A stretch of 64,000 nt of DNA from Mangrovimicrobium sp033283385 (GCA_033283385.1 JAWMQQ010000001.1:1736001-1800000), one strand, 5' to 3'; shown: positions 26,539 through 35,644, counted from the first letter of the stretch. Numbers and translations: made by a program. The notes: generated by a model from the sequence alone, not told the origin.

Positions 26539-27029
26539 ATCGCCAGCGTGCGCAGGTCGGGGTCTTCCTCGCTGTAGCGCCACAGGTCCTCGAACTTCTC
26601 GAGATGCTGTTCCGCCACCGGCCGCGCATCCATCTCGCAGAACGCGCGATCCTCGGAACCCGCCGGCTTGAACAATACCGCGTCGCGATCGCGAATCACC
26701 ACGGTTTCGCCTTTCCAGTCCGGGTGTTCAGTCAGTTTGCGAATACGTACCGCCGTGGGCATGCGCCGGGCCAGTTGCAGCAGCCGGTGCCCGCGGGACA
26801 CCAGCGGCCGCACGTCGCTGACCAGGATGCGCACCTCGCTCTGGCGGCTCTCGCGGACGAGGTGGCTGATGGCCGAGACCAGTTCGGGGTTATCGAAAGC
26901 GGATGAATCGAGGTACGGGCTGAGGATGGCCACGTAGCGGCGGGCGCTGTTGCACAGCTCCACCGCCAGGTCGTCAAACGGGTGGGGATACTCGACCCCC
27001 TGTACTGCTGGTTGTGAGTCAGTCGACAT
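26535..27029 (-). CDS. Conserved protein of unknown function next to roxA
   Basis: A 164-residue soluble protein. The pattern CNSARRYVAILSPYLDSSAFDNPELVSAI, then VRILVSDVRPLVSRGHRLLQLARR, resembles the beta-alpha core of phospholipase D-like folds, but no HKD motif is present, so no catalysis can be inferred. The C-terminus (RYSEEDPDLRTLAI) is acidic. The first 11 bp overlap the 3' end of roxA, so the two are cotranscribed and perhaps linked in function. I do not recognise a named family with certainty. Confidence 0.75.
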   Translation of the reverse strand: MSTDSQPAVQGVEYPHPFDDLAVELCNSARRYVAILSPYLDSSAFDNPELVSAISHLVRESRQSEVRILVSDVRPLVSRGHRLLQLARRMPTAVRIRKLTEHPDWKGETVVIRDRDAVLFKPAGSEDRAFCEMDARPVAEQHLEKFEDLWRYSEEDPDLRTLAI

Positions 27030-28146
27030 GGATACACCCGGCCTCCAGCAGGTAGTCTAGCAGCCCGGGGCCATTCAGGCTGTCCAGGGTTTCCGCCAGT
27101 GCCGGGCCCTGCAGGCATCCCGTCGCGCATAATGCAGACACCGCAATGGCTGCGGCCGGCCCGAAGCGCCGGCTGCCGCCGTTGGCGAACACCACCACCT
27201 CGCCGTCGCGCTCGGTAAAGGCCAGCCTGGCGGCGCCGTCGAGAAGCACCGTGCTGCTGCGGTCCCGCAACTGCTTCGCGGTCTCTTCATCCCAGTGGGG
27301 GGCGACCTCGTAACGCGGCTCGGTGACCAGTTCGCCGAACCAGCGCATGTCGCCGTCAGCACCCAGGGCATCGAACAGCTGCTTGCGCACCTGCGCGAGA
27401 TCCACCGCCCGGATCTCCCCGGGGCGACCGCCGGGGGCGAGGCCAGGGTCGGTATAGAAGGATTCGCGCGGCAGCTGCTCCAGCAGGTGATCGGCGTAAC
27501 GCGACACCAGCTCGTCGATGCCCGGCGCCCGAAACCCGATGGAAAAAGTCGTGCACTCGCCCTCGGCGACGCCCCAGTGGGCGACTCCCGGCGGCAGGTA
27601 GAGCATGTCGCCGGGCTCCAGCAAGTACTCCTCGGCGCAGTCGAATTCGCGCAGCATGCGCAGCTCGGCGTGGGAATGCAGCGGGCTGTTGGCGTCGCAG
27701 GGCTGGCCCACGCGCCAGCGGCGCCTGCCTTCGCCCTGCAGCAGGAACACGTCGTAGTTGTCGTAGTGCGGGCCGACGCTGCCGCCGTCGACGGCGTAGC
27801 TGACCATGACATCGTCCACCCGCCACTGGGGGATGAAGTCCACCAGCCGGCGCAGGTCTGCGACATCGGGTACGTAGTGATCCACCGCCTGCACCAGCAG
27901 TGTCCAGTGGGTCTCGCGCCTGAATTCCTTTTCCTCGAAGGGCCCGTGGATCACGTGCCAGTCATCGCCGTTCCTCTCGATGATGCGCGACTCGACCTCG
28001 GCCTCCATGGCAAGGCCCGCGAGCTCGTCGGCGCTGATCGGGGGCAGGAAGCCCTCGATCGCACTGCGCAGGAGCAGGGGTTTGCGCTGCCAGTAATTGG
28101 CGAGGAAGTCCTCGCGGTCCAGGCGAAACCCGCTGTTCCGGTTCAC
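27019..28146 (-). CDS. roxA: Ribosomal protein uL16 arginine hydroxylase (JmjC oxygenase)
   Basis: A 375-residue JmjC-type 2-oxoglutarate/Fe(II) oxygenase of the YcfD/RoxA family, which hydroxylates an arginine on ribosomal protein L16. The iron ligands are in SVGPHYDNYDVFLLQ (His127, Asp129) and PPGVAHWG (His190), almost the same positions as in E. coli YcfD. N-terminal FLANYWQRKPLLLR is the family start, and a C-terminal winged-helix-like dimer domain follows residue 280. It lies 4 bp after purB on the same strand, as in pseudomonads. Confidence 0.93.
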   Translation of the reverse strand: MNRNSGFRLDREDFLANYWQRKPLLLRSAIEGFLPPISADELAGLAMEAEVESRIIERNGDDWHVIHGPFEEKEFRRETHWTLLVQAVDHYVPDVADLRRLVDFIPQWRVDDVMVSYAVDGGSVGPHYDNYDVFLLQGEGRRRWRVGQPCDANSPLHSHAELRMLREFDCAEEYLLEPGDMLYLPPGVAHWGVAEGECTTFSIGFRAPGIDELVSRYADHLLEQLPRESFYTDPGLAPGGRPGEIRAVDLAQVRKQLFDALGADGDMRWFGELVTEPRYEVAPHWDEETAKQLRDRSSTVLLDGAARLAFTERDGEVVVFANGGSRRFGPAAAIAVSALCATGCLQGPALAETLDSLNGPGLLDYLLEAGCIHVD

Positions 28147-28150
28147 CCGC

Positions 28151-29536
28151 TTACTCGGGGCGGGCGGCGGGGTCGATGGCCGCGGCCTGGCTGGCCGCGT
28201 TGCCGGTATAGCCGGCGGGGGTCAGCGCCAGCAGCTCTTTGCGTGCGGCATCGGGAATCGCCAGCTTGCCGATGAACTCCTGGATCACCTCCCGGGTCAT
28301 GGCCTGGCCGCGGGTCAGCGCCTTGAGTTTTTCGTAGGGCTTTTCCACGCCGTAGCGGCGCATCACCGTCTGGATCGGCTCGGCGAGCACTTCCCAGCTG
28401 TTGTCCAGGTCCGCCGCGATGCGTTCCGCATTCAGTTCCAGCTTGCCGATGCCCTTGAGGCAGGCCTGGTAGGCGATGGAGGCATAGCCAAAGCCGACGC
28501 CCATGTTGCGCAGCACGGTGGAATCGGTGAGGTCTCGCTGCCAGCGGCTGATCGGCAGCTTGGCGGCCAGGTGCGCGAAGACCGCGTTGGCCAGCCCCAG
28601 GTTGCCCTCGGAGTTCTCGAAGTCGATGGGGTTGACCTTGTGCGGCATGGTGGAGGAGCCCACCTCGCCGGCCACGGTCTTCTGGCGGAAATAGCCCAGC
28701 GAGATGTAGCCCCAGGTGTCGCGGTTGAAATCCACCAGCACGGTGTTGAAGCGCGCCAGCGCGTCGAACAGCTCGGCCATGTAGTCGTGGGGTTCGATCT
28801 GCGTGGTGTAGGGGTTCCAGGCCAGGCCCAGGGAGGTCACGAAGCGCTCGGCGTTGGCCTGCCAGTCCACCTCCGGGTAGGCCACCAGGTGGGCGTTGTA
28901 GTTGCCCACGGCGCCGTTGATCTTGCCGAGGAAGGGCACGGCGCGCAGCTGCTCCAGCTGGCGGCGCAGGCGCGCGACCACATTGGCGATCTCCTTGCCC
29001 ATGGTGGTGGGGCTGGCGGTCTGGCCGTGGGTGCGCGAGAGCATCGGCAATTCCGCGGCGGACGTCGCCAGGCTGGTCAGTGCGGCGTCGATCGCCTCCA
29101 TTTCCGGCAGCAGCACCGCCAGGCCGTCGCGCAGCATCAGCGCGTGGGAGAGATTGTTGATGTCCTCGGAGGTGCAGGCGAAGTGCACGAACTCGTCGAT
29201 GGCCTCGAGTTCCTGGTCTCCGGCGAAGCGCTCCTTGAGGAAGTATTCCACCGCCTTGACGTCGTGGTTGGTGGTGGCCTCGATATCCTTGATGCGGCGC
29301 GCGTCGATCTCGTTGAAACCGCTGGCGATCGCGGCGAGGCGCTTGCGGGCGGCGGGCGACAGGGCCGGCACTTCCTGGATGTCCGGGTGCGCCGCCAGGC
29401 ACTCCAGCCAGCGCACTTCGACCAGCACGCGGCGCTTGATCAGGCCGTACTCGCTGAACACCTCGCGCAGGGCTTTGGTCTTGCTGGCGTAGCGACCGTC
29501 GATGGGGGAGATGGCGGTGAGTGCAGAGAGGTCCAT
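28151..29536 (-). CDS. purB: Adenylosuccinate lyase
   Basis: A 461-residue fumarase/aspartase superfamily enzyme acting twice in purine synthesis: SAICAR to AICAR and adenylosuccinate to AMP. The family signature is SSTMPHKVNPIDFENSEGN (about residues 296-314), with LSRTHGQTASPTTMGKE and the N-terminal ALTAISPIDGRYASK also diagnostic. Length is close to the E. coli enzyme (456). Order nudJ-mnmA-hflD-purB on this strand follows the well-known enterobacterial and pseudomonad arrangement. Confidence 0.97.
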   Translation of the reverse strand: MDLSALTAISPIDGRYASKTKALREVFSEYGLIKRRVLVEVRWLECLAAHPDIQEVPALSPAARKRLAAIASGFNEIDARRIKDIEATTNHDVKAVEYFLKERFAGDQELEAIDEFVHFACTSEDINNLSHALMLRDGLAVLLPEMEAIDAALTSLATSAAELPMLSRTHGQTASPTTMGKEIANVVARLRRQLEQLRAVPFLGKINGAVGNYNAHLVAYPEVDWQANAERFVTSLGLAWNPYTTQIEPHDYMAELFDALARFNTVLVDFNRDTWGYISLGYFRQKTVAGEVGSSTMPHKVNPIDFENSEGNLGLANAVFAHLAAKLPISRWQRDLTDSTVLRNMGVGFGYASIAYQACLKGIGKLELNAERIAADLDNSWEVLAEPIQTVMRRYGVEKPYEKLKALTRGQAMTREVIQEFIGKLAIPDAARKELLALTPAGYTGNAASQAAAIDPAARPE

Positions 29537-29568
29537 GTCGGCTCCGGGGATTTTTGAGGGGGCGGATT

Positions 29569-30210
29569 TTACACTACCGGAAGATTGCGGGACAGCTCCT
29601 GGCTGGTGCGCAGCAGCTGCTTGCGCTGGAACAGCAGTTTCCAGCGCCGCCCGCCCAGCTGGCGCCAGAGAAAGGCCGAGCGGATACCGGCCAGCAGCAG
29701 GGCGCGGATGATGTCGGCGTTGTTTTCATCCTGCAGGTGCTGCGCGCTGCCGGTGACCTTGATGCGGTAGCGCAGCTTGCTCAGCGTGTCCTGGTAGATG
29801 CCGGAAATACTGTGGCACACGGAGCTGACATGGCCGGCGAAATGCTCGGCGCGAAAGCTCGCATGCTCCAGCCGAGAGTGCACCACCGCCATCATCTCCG
29901 GGCTGGCGGCGAACTTCTGCTCCAGGTAGAGCAGGTTGAACACGTAGCGCACCACGTCGCGGTTCTCCGCCTCCTGGCGCTGCGCCAGCATGGCGCTGAG
30001 GTTGATCAGGCCGAGCTTGACGCCGGCGATGCCGCCGTACACATCCGCCACGTCCTGCGCATCGAAGGTGAACAGGCTGTGGATGGAGGATTCCAGGAAC
30101 TCCGCAGGGTAGGTACCGGTGCGCGAGACCTGGTCGACGATGCGCGCGGCCTGGGTCACCCCGGCCAGGGCCAGCGTCTGCTTTTCGAGGTCACTGAGCT
30201 GCCGCGACAT
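29569..30210 (-). CDS. hflD: High-frequency lysogenisation protein HflD homologue
   Basis: A 213-residue all-helical HflD family protein, peripheral at the inner membrane in E. coli, where it affects phage lambda CII stability. Typical features are LAGVTQAARIVDQVSRTG near the start and IRALLLAGIRSAFLWRQLGGRRWKLLFQRK near the end. Its real role outside phage infection is unknown. ATG 30210 overlaps the mnmA stop by one base (TGATG), so the two are translationally coupled; a 12-residue upstream extension is discarded. Confidence 0.93.
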   Translation of the reverse strand: MSRQLSDLEKQTLALAGVTQAARIVDQVSRTGTYPAEFLESSIHSLFTFDAQDVADVYGGIAGVKLGLINLSAMLAQRQEAENRDVVRYVFNLLYLEQKFAASPEMMAVVHSRLEHASFRAEHFAGHVSSVCHSISGIYQDTLSKLRYRIKVTGSAQHLQDENNADIIRALLLAGIRSAFLWRQLGGRRWKLLFQRKQLLRTSQELSRNLPVV

Positions 30211-31301
30211 CAGTCGGTGCTCTCGATCACGCCGCCGCCGAGGCACAATTGGCCATGGTAGAACACCACGGACTGTCCCGGGGTCACCGCCCGCTGCGGC
30301 TGCTCGAATTCGACCCGGTAGCCGTCGCCCTCGCGCGCTACCGTGCAGGCCTGGTCCGGCTGGCGGTAGCGCACCTTGGCGCTGCAGCGCAGCGGCAGTT
30401 GCGGGGCCTCGCCGGCCACCCAGTAGATTTCGTGGGCAAGCAGGCTGTTGCTGAATAGGGCAGGGTGGTCGTTACCCTGGGCCACCAGCAGTACATTGCG
30501 CTCCAGGTCCTTGCCGACCACGTACCAGGGCGCCTCGTTGTGGTCTGCGAGGCCGCCGATGCCCAGCCCCTGGCGCTGGCCGATGGTGTGGTACATCAGG
30601 CCCTGGTGGCGGCCCAGCACCTCGCCCTCCAGCGAGTGGATCTCGCCGGGCTGGGCGGGCAGGTACTGCTCGAGAAAATCCTTGAAACGGCGCTCGCCGA
30701 TAAAGCAGATGCCGGTGGAATCCTTCTTTCTGGCGGTGGCCAGTTCGTGGCGCTCGGCAATCTCGCGCACCTCGGGCTTTTCCAGCTCGCCGACCGGGAA
30801 CAGCGAACTGGCCAGCTCCGCATGGCCGACCGCGTGCAGGAAATAGCTCTGGTCCTTGTTCGCATCCAGCCCCTTGAGCAGGGCGGCGCTGCCGTCGCTC
30901 TCGCCGCGGCGCACATAGTGGCCGGTGGCGATCAGGTCCGCCCCCAGCATGCGGGCGTAGTCGAGGAACGCCTTGAACTTGATCTCGCGGTTGCAAAGGA
31001 TGTCGGGGTTCGGGGTCCGGCCGGCGCGGTATTCCTCGAGGAAGTGTTCGAAGACGTTGTCCCAGTACTCGGCGGCGAAATTCGCGCCGTGCAGCTTGAT
31101 GTCCAGGCGATCCGCCACCGCCTGAGCGTCGGCAAAGTCTTCTTTCGCGGTGCAGTATTCGGTGCCGTCATCTTCCTCCCAGTTCTTCATGAACAGCCCT
31201 TCCACGGCGTAGCCCTGCTGCTTGAGCAACAGGGCGGCGACGGAGGAATCGACACCGCCGGACATGCCGACGATGACCTTGGTGGAAGCGTTGAAGCTCA
31301 T
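30210..31301 (-). CDS. mnmA: tRNA-specific 2-thiouridylase MnmA
   Basis: A 363-residue enzyme that makes 2-thiouridine at the wobble position of Lys, Glu and Gln tRNAs. The PP-loop is VGMSGGVDSS (about residues 11-20). Catalytic cysteines are Cys103 (NPDILCNREIKF) and Cys199 (DSTGICFIGERRF), both conserved. ATG 31301 overlaps the nudJ stop in ATGA, so it is coupled to nudJ; nine extra upstream codons are not used. It is placed between nudJ and hflD as in E. coli. Confidence 0.97.
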   Translation of the reverse strand: MSFNASTKVIVGMSGGVDSSVAALLLKQQGYAVEGLFMKNWEEDDGTEYCTAKEDFADAQAVADRLDIKLHGANFAAEYWDNVFEHFLEEYRAGRTPNPDILCNREIKFKAFLDYARMLGADLIATGHYVRRGESDGSAALLKGLDANKDQSYFLHAVGHAELASSLFPVGELEKPEVREIAERHELATARKKDSTGICFIGERRFKDFLEQYLPAQPGEIHSLEGEVLGRHQGLMYHTIGQRQGLGIGGLADHNEAPWYVVGKDLERNVLLVAQGNDHPALFSNSLLAHEIYWVAGEAPQLPLRCSAKVRYRQPDQACTVAREGDGYRVEFEQPQRAVTPGQSVVFYHGQLCLGGGVIESTD

Positions 31302-31744
31302 CCGTATACGAGTTCCAGCGGGCTGCACAGCCCCTTGCGATGTTGTTCGATGGCCGCCAGGACCAAAGGGCTGCGCATTCTAGCAGAATTGGCCCGGATT
31401 TCCTCGTAAGCGAGCCAGTGCACGGCGTGGATATCCGGATCGATTTCAGCCCCGGCGATGGCCTGCAGGGGGCGGGCCAGGAAAGTCGTGCGGTAGTACA
31501 CGACGCCGTTCCTCGCCGTGTACAGCGCCACCCCGAGCAGCCCGGTGAGTTCCACAACCCAGCCGGTTTCCTCCCGGGTTTCGCGCAGCGCTGCGTCCAG
31601 GATCGTCTCGCCGGGATCGAGGTGCCCGGCGGGCTGGTTGAATACCAGCTCCCCGGTGCTCTTGTCGCGCTCCTCCACCATCAGGTAGTACCCGTCGCGC
31701 TCGATTACGGTGGCGACGGTGACATGGGGCGGCCATTCGCTCAT
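31298..31744 (-). CDS. nudJ: Nudix phosphatase NudJ
   Basis: A 148-residue Nudix hydrolase with an intact Nudix box, GHLDPGETILDAALRETREE (about residues 40-59). In E. coli NudJ releases phosphate from thiamine pyrophosphate derivatives (HMP-PP) and nucleoside di- and triphosphates. Family features VTVATVIERDGYYLMVEE at the start and the fixed genomic position directly before mnmA support this name over other small Nudix proteins. Substrate is assigned by homology and context only. Confidence 0.92.
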   Translation of the reverse strand: MSEWPPHVTVATVIERDGYYLMVEERDKSTGELVFNQPAGHLDPGETILDAALRETREETGWVVELTGLLGVALYTARNGVVYYRTTFLARPLQAIAGAEIDPDIHAVHWLAYEEIRANSARMRSPLVLAAIEQHRKGLCSPLELVYG

Positions 31745-31848
31745 CTTTTCTTTCTCCGCCTGTATGACCCTGCTCGCTAACAGCTTAGTTCAACACGGCA
31801 CGACACTTTTGCTACTCTGGTCGCTTCGACCAAAAACGGACCTGTATC

Positions 31849-33558
31849 ATGCCCCTTCGACAGCAATGTCTCCGTCTCGCCGTCAGTTGTATCGCTGTCG
31901 CCAGCCTGGTGTTCACGGCGCGCCTGTGTGCGGGCACCGCAGCGGTGGCCATGCCCGACCAGTTCGCCGCCGACGCCGCCGCTGCGGTGCTCGAAGAGGG
32001 CGGCAACGCCGTCGATGCGGCAATTACCGGCGCTTTCGTGCTGGCGGTGACCTACCCGGAAGCGGGCAATATCGGTGGCGGCGGCTTCATGCTCAGCTAC
32101 ATGGACGGCAGGGCCGATTTTCTCGACTTCCGGGAAAAAGCACCCGCGGCCGCCCACCGCGACATGTACCTCGACGAGGACGGCAATTTCCAGCAGGACC
32201 AGTCCCTGTTCACGCCTCGCGCCGCCGGCGTACCCGGCACCGTGGCGGGGATGTGGGCCGCGCACCAGCGCTACGGCAGCCTGGCCTGGCAGCGCCTGCT
32301 GACGCCGGCCATCGCGCTGGCCCGCGACGGATTCGAAGTCCCGGACGTGCTTGCCAGCCGGGCCCGGGAGTCCCGCGCAGATTTCAACGCAGCCGGTAAC
32401 TTCGACGCGTACTTCGCCGGCCTGGTGGCCGGTAAAACCTTCCGCCAGCCCGAACTCGCCGCCACCTTGCAGCGCATCGCCGCGGACCCGAACGACTTCT
32501 ATCGCGGTCGCACCGCCGGCCTGCTGGTGGCGGCCATGCGCGACAGCGGAGGCCTGATCAGCGAACGCGACCTGGCGACTTACCAACCCGTCTGGCGCGA
32601 GCCGCTGCGAGCCGGCTGGCGCGACTACGAGGTGCTCACTGCGCCCCCGCCCAGCTCCGGTGGCGTGGCATTGCTGCAGCTGCTCTACCTGCACGACCTG
32701 GCCGCAGCGCAGTTCGCGGGCCTGCCACGGAACAGCCCGCAGTACCTGCACCTGCAAGCGGAAATCGAGAAACGGGTATTTGCCGACCGCGCGGAATATC
32801 TCGGCGACCCGGACTTCGTCGAGGTGCCGGTGGCGGCGCTGCTGGCGCCGGACTACCTGGCGCGCCGCGCTGCGGAACTGAATCCGCGCGCGATTTCCCC
32901 CGCCAGTACCGTAACCCCGGGGCTGGAAAGCCCGGACACCACCCATTTCTCCATCGTGGACCGCGACGGCAATGCCGTTTCGCTCACCTACACCCTGAAC
33001 TGGGACTTCGGCTCCGGCCTGGTGGTACCCGGGGCGGGATTCCTGCTCAACAACGAGATGGATGATTTCTCCGCCAAGCCGGGCGTTCCCAACGCCTTCG
33101 GCGTGGTGGGTTCGGACCGCAACGCGATTGCGCCGGGCAAGCGCATGCTGTCTTCCATGACACCCTCCATGCTGCTGCGCGACGACCGGCCGACCCTGGT
33201 ACTGGGTACCCCCGGCGGCAGCACGATTTTCACCTCCGTGTACCAGGTGATTCTCAACCTGGCGGATTTCGGCATGCCCCTGCAGGCGGCGGTGGACGCC
33301 ACCCGCTACCACCACCAGCTACCCGAAGCCCGGCTTATCCGGCACGACCGGCGTCCGGTGCCGGCGGCGACGGTGGAGGCGCTCGAAGCCATGGGCTACA
33401 CCGTGGAAGCCAACAGCTGGGGTAACCTGGGTGATATCCAGGCCATACGCCTGGGGCCGGACGGGGTGGAGGCGGCCTCAGACCGGCGCGGCCGCGGCCG
33501 CGCGGTCCTGGTCGACACGCCGGAGTCGGGCGGCGCAGCCGGCGTGCCGCACAGCTAG
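31849..33558 (+). CDS. ggt: Gamma-glutamyltransferase
   Basis: A 569-residue N-terminal nucleophile hydrolase that splits glutathione and transfers gamma-glutamyl groups, in the periplasm. A signal peptide spans about residues 1-28 (hydrophobic SCIAVASLVFTARLCAG). GNAVDAAIT and GNIGGGGFML are in the large subunit. Autocleavage is expected before Thr364 of DTTHFSIVD, giving the small subunit with nucleophile Thr; SSMTPS and GTPGGSTI are the substrate pocket. It is a single gene on the plus strand, ending against rluE with a terminator-like hairpin. Confidence 0.95.
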   Translation: MPLRQQCLRLAVSCIAVASLVFTARLCAGTAAVAMPDQFAADAAAAVLEEGGNAVDAAITGAFVLAVTYPEAGNIGGGGFMLSYMDGRADFLDFREKAPAAAHRDMYLDEDGNFQQDQSLFTPRAAGVPGTVAGMWAAHQRYGSLAWQRLLTPAIALARDGFEVPDVLASRARESRADFNAAGNFDAYFAGLVAGKTFRQPELAATLQRIAADPNDFYRGRTAGLLVAAMRDSGGLISERDLATYQPVWREPLRAGWRDYEVLTAPPPSSGGVALLQLLYLHDLAAAQFAGLPRNSPQYLHLQAEIEKRVFADRAEYLGDPDFVEVPVAALLAPDYLARRAAELNPRAISPASTVTPGLESPDTTHFSIVDRDGNAVSLTYTLNWDFGSGLVVPGAGFLLNNEMDDFSAKPGVPNAFGVVGSDRNAIAPGKRMLSSMTPSMLLRDDRPTLVLGTPGGSTIFTSVYQVILNLADFGMPLQAAVDATRYHHQLPEARLIRHDRRPVPAATVEALEAMGYTVEANSWGNLGDIQAIRLGPDGVEAASDRRGRGRAVLVDTPESGGAAGVPHS

Positions 33559-33563
33559 CCTGC

Positions 33564-33588
33564 CCGGCGACTCGCCGGTCATTTTTTT
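33564..33588 (+). terminator. Rho-independent terminator after ggt
   Basis: Stem CCGGCG / CGCCGG with a three-base loop (33564-33578) followed by TCA and seven T residues (33582-33588). It starts five bases after the ggt stop. The T-run is also the end of rluE: on the opposite strand it codes for the final lysines. Confidence 0.65.
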
Positions 33589-34205
33589 CGCCTGGGGGAA
33601 ACGCGCTGTTTTTCCGCCCGCGGGGAAGAGCGACTCCTCCCCCGGTTTTCGGCCGGCAAGTGAACCTCCAGGCGAGCGTGCTCGCCGGCAGCGAGCCCCC
33701 CCAGCGTCCACTCCCCGACTGACCAGCGCACCAGGCGCAGGGTGGGGAAGCCCACCGCTGCAGTCATTCGTCGCACCTGGCGGTTGCGCCCCTCGCGGAT
33801 GGCCAGTTCCAGCCAGCTATCGGGTACCGTCTTGCGCTCACGTACCGGGGGATCCCGAGGCCACAGGTCGGGCGGCGGGATGCGCCGCGCGCGGGCGGGC
33901 AGGGTGGGGCCATCGGCCAGTTCCAGGCCGGTGGCGAGTTTCGCCAGGGCGTCATCGTCGATATTGCCCTCGACCTGCACGAGGTAGGTCTTCCAGAGCT
34001 TGTGCCTGGGGTTGGCGATGCGCTGCTGCAGGGCGCCGTCGTCGGTCAGCAGCAACAGGCCCTCGGAATCGTAGTCCAGTCGCCCGGCGGCGCGAAAACC
34101 CGGCAGGCGCAGGTAGTCTGCCAGCGTGGCGCGACCCTGGTCGTCGCTGAACTGGCTGAGCACGCGAAAGGGTTTGTTGAACAACACGATGTTCGCCACT
34201 GGCAC
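33579..34205 (-). CDS. rluE: 23S rRNA pseudouridine synthase of the RluE type
   Basis: A 208-residue RsuA/RluE-family pseudouridine synthase. The catalytic motif AGRLDYDSEGLLLLT (about residues 40-54) contains the nucleophilic Asp. There is no N-terminal S4 domain, which fits RluE (23S U2457) rather than RsuA or RluB/F. REGRNRQVRRM and FPTLRLVRWSVG complete the family core. A basic, probably disordered tail of ~30 residues ends PRRKK. Start is GTG 34205, with a second GTG two codons on. It overlaps the ggt terminator and diverges from icd. Confidence 0.92.
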   Translation of the reverse strand: MPVANIVLFNKPFRVLSQFSDDQGRATLADYLRLPGFRAAGRLDYDSEGLLLLTDDGALQQRIANPRHKLWKTYLVQVEGNIDDDALAKLATGLELADGPTLPARARRIPPPDLWPRDPPVRERKTVPDSWLELAIREGRNRQVRRMTAAVGFPTLRLVRWSVGEWTLGGLAAGEHARLEVHLPAENRGRSRSSPRAEKQRVSPRRKK

Positions 34206-34254
34206 AGGGCTCAGGCAAAAATGCGACGGGGCAGGGCGGAATTCCCGCCTTTCG

Positions 34255-34263
34255 TGCTACAAT
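34255..34263 (+). promoter_or_regulatory. Extended -10 promoter element upstream of icd
   Basis: TGCTACAAT is a good extended -10 (TGn plus TACAAT), about 80 bp before the icd ATG at 34343. There is no strong -35 at 17 bp upstream, in line with extended -10 promoters. Confidence 0.55.
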
Positions 34264-34342
34264 GCGCGCCGTTTTGTCCGGCGCATCGAATGGCCGGCCC
34301 CCCCTGCCTATGAGATAAGCCAAGCTGAAATGGAGTAAATGT

Positions 34343-35596
34343 ATGGGCTATAAGCATATCCAGGTCCCCTCCGAGGGTGAAAAAATCACTGTCAACGCCG
34401 ACAACAGCCTGACCGTCCCCGCCAATCCTATCATCCCCTACATTGAAGGCGACGGTATCGGCGTGGACATCAGCCCGGTGATGATCGAGGTGGTTGATGC
34501 GGCGGTAGAAAAGGCCTACGGCGGGGCGAAGAAAATCTCCTGGATGGAAATCTACACCGGTGAGAAAGCCGCTGAAATGTACGACGGCGACTGGTTCCCC
34601 GAGGAAACCCTGGAGGCGATCAAGGAGTACTCGGTCGCTATCAAGGGCCCGCTGACCACCCCGGTAGGCGGCGGTTTCCGCTCCCTCAACGTGGCCCTGC
34701 GCCAGGAGCTGGACCTGTACACCTGCCTGCGCCCGGTGCGCTGGTTCGAGGGCGTGCCCTCGCCGGTGAAAGCCCCCGGCGACTGCAACATGGTGATCTT
34801 CCGCGAGAACTCCGAGGACATCTACGCCGGTATCGAGTACAAGGCGGGCACCGAGGAAGCGAAAAAGGTCGTCGAGTTCCTGACCAAGGAAATGGGCGCC
34901 ACCAAGATCCGCTTCACCGAGAACGTCGGCATCGGCATCAAGCCGGTCTCCGAAGAGGGCACCAAGCGCCTGGTACGCAAGGCCCTGCAGTACGCCATCG
35001 ACCAGGACCTGCCCTCCGTGACCCTGGTACACAAGGGCAACATCATGAAGTTCACCGAGGGCGCCTTCCGCGACTGGGGCTACCAGCTGGCCCAGGAAGA
35101 GTTCGGCGGCACCCTGCTGGACGGCGGCCCCTGGGTTTCCTTCAAGAACCCCAACACCGGCAAGGACATCGTGGTCAAGGACGTCATCGCTGACGCCATG
35201 CTGCAGCAGATCCTGACCCGCCCGAAGGACTACAGCGTGGTCGCCACCCTGAACCTGAACGGCGACTACCTGTCCGACGCGCTGGCTGCACAGGTGGGCG
35301 GTATCGGCATCGCCCCGGGCGCCAACCTGTCCGACACCGTGGCGCTGTTCGAGGCGACCCACGGCACCGCGCCGAAGTACGCCGGCCAGGACAAGGTCAA
35401 CCCGGGCTCGCTGATTCTCTCCGCTGAAATGATGCTGCGCCACCTCGGCTGGAACGAGGCTGCAGACCTGATCATCGACGGCATGAACGGCACCATCCAG
35501 GCCAAGACCGTGACCTACGACTTCGAGCGCCTGATGGAAGGGGCGACCCTGCTGTCCTGCTCCGAGTTCGGCAAGGCGATCATCAAGGCGATGTAA
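34343..35596 (+). CDS. icd: NADP-dependent isocitrate dehydrogenase
   Basis: A 417-residue homodimeric isocitrate dehydrogenase of the E. coli Icd type, converting isocitrate to 2-oxoglutarate in the TCA cycle. Visible features: YIEGDGIGVDISP, GPLTTPVGGGFRSLNVALRQ (the phosphorylatable serine lies in FRSLN), NMVIFRENSEDIYAGIE, and ATHGTAPKYAGQDKVNPGS with NADP-binding residues. Length is the same as in E. coli (416). A strong terminator follows. The NAD-type monomeric idh, found divergent from icd in Pseudomonas, is absent; rluE stands there instead. Confidence 0.97.
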   Translation: MGYKHIQVPSEGEKITVNADNSLTVPANPIIPYIEGDGIGVDISPVMIEVVDAAVEKAYGGAKKISWMEIYTGEKAAEMYDGDWFPEETLEAIKEYSVAIKGPLTTPVGGGFRSLNVALRQELDLYTCLRPVRWFEGVPSPVKAPGDCNMVIFRENSEDIYAGIEYKAGTEEAKKVVEFLTKEMGATKIRFTENVGIGIKPVSEEGTKRLVRKALQYAIDQDLPSVTLVHKGNIMKFTEGAFRDWGYQLAQEEFGGTLLDGGPWVSFKNPNTGKDIVVKDVIADAMLQQILTRPKDYSVVATLNLNGDYLSDALAAQVGGIGIAPGANLSDTVALFEATHGTAPKYAGQDKVNPGSLILSAEMMLRHLGWNEAADLIIDGMNGTIQAKTVTYDFERLMEGATLLSCSEFGKAIIKAM

Positions 35597-35612
35597 GCCC
35601 CAGGCCGTAAAC

Positions 35613-35644
35613 GCGAAAGGCCCACTTCGGTGGGCCTTTTCGTT
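35613..35644 (+). terminator. Rho-independent terminator after icd
   Basis: A CGAAAGGCCCAC stem, TTCG tetraloop and GTGGGCCTTTTCG return arm (35613-35641) followed by GTTT. With 12 paired bases and a UUCG loop it is a very stable hairpin, 17 bp beyond the icd stop. The A-run on the 5' side could also let it act in reverse. Confidence 0.9.
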
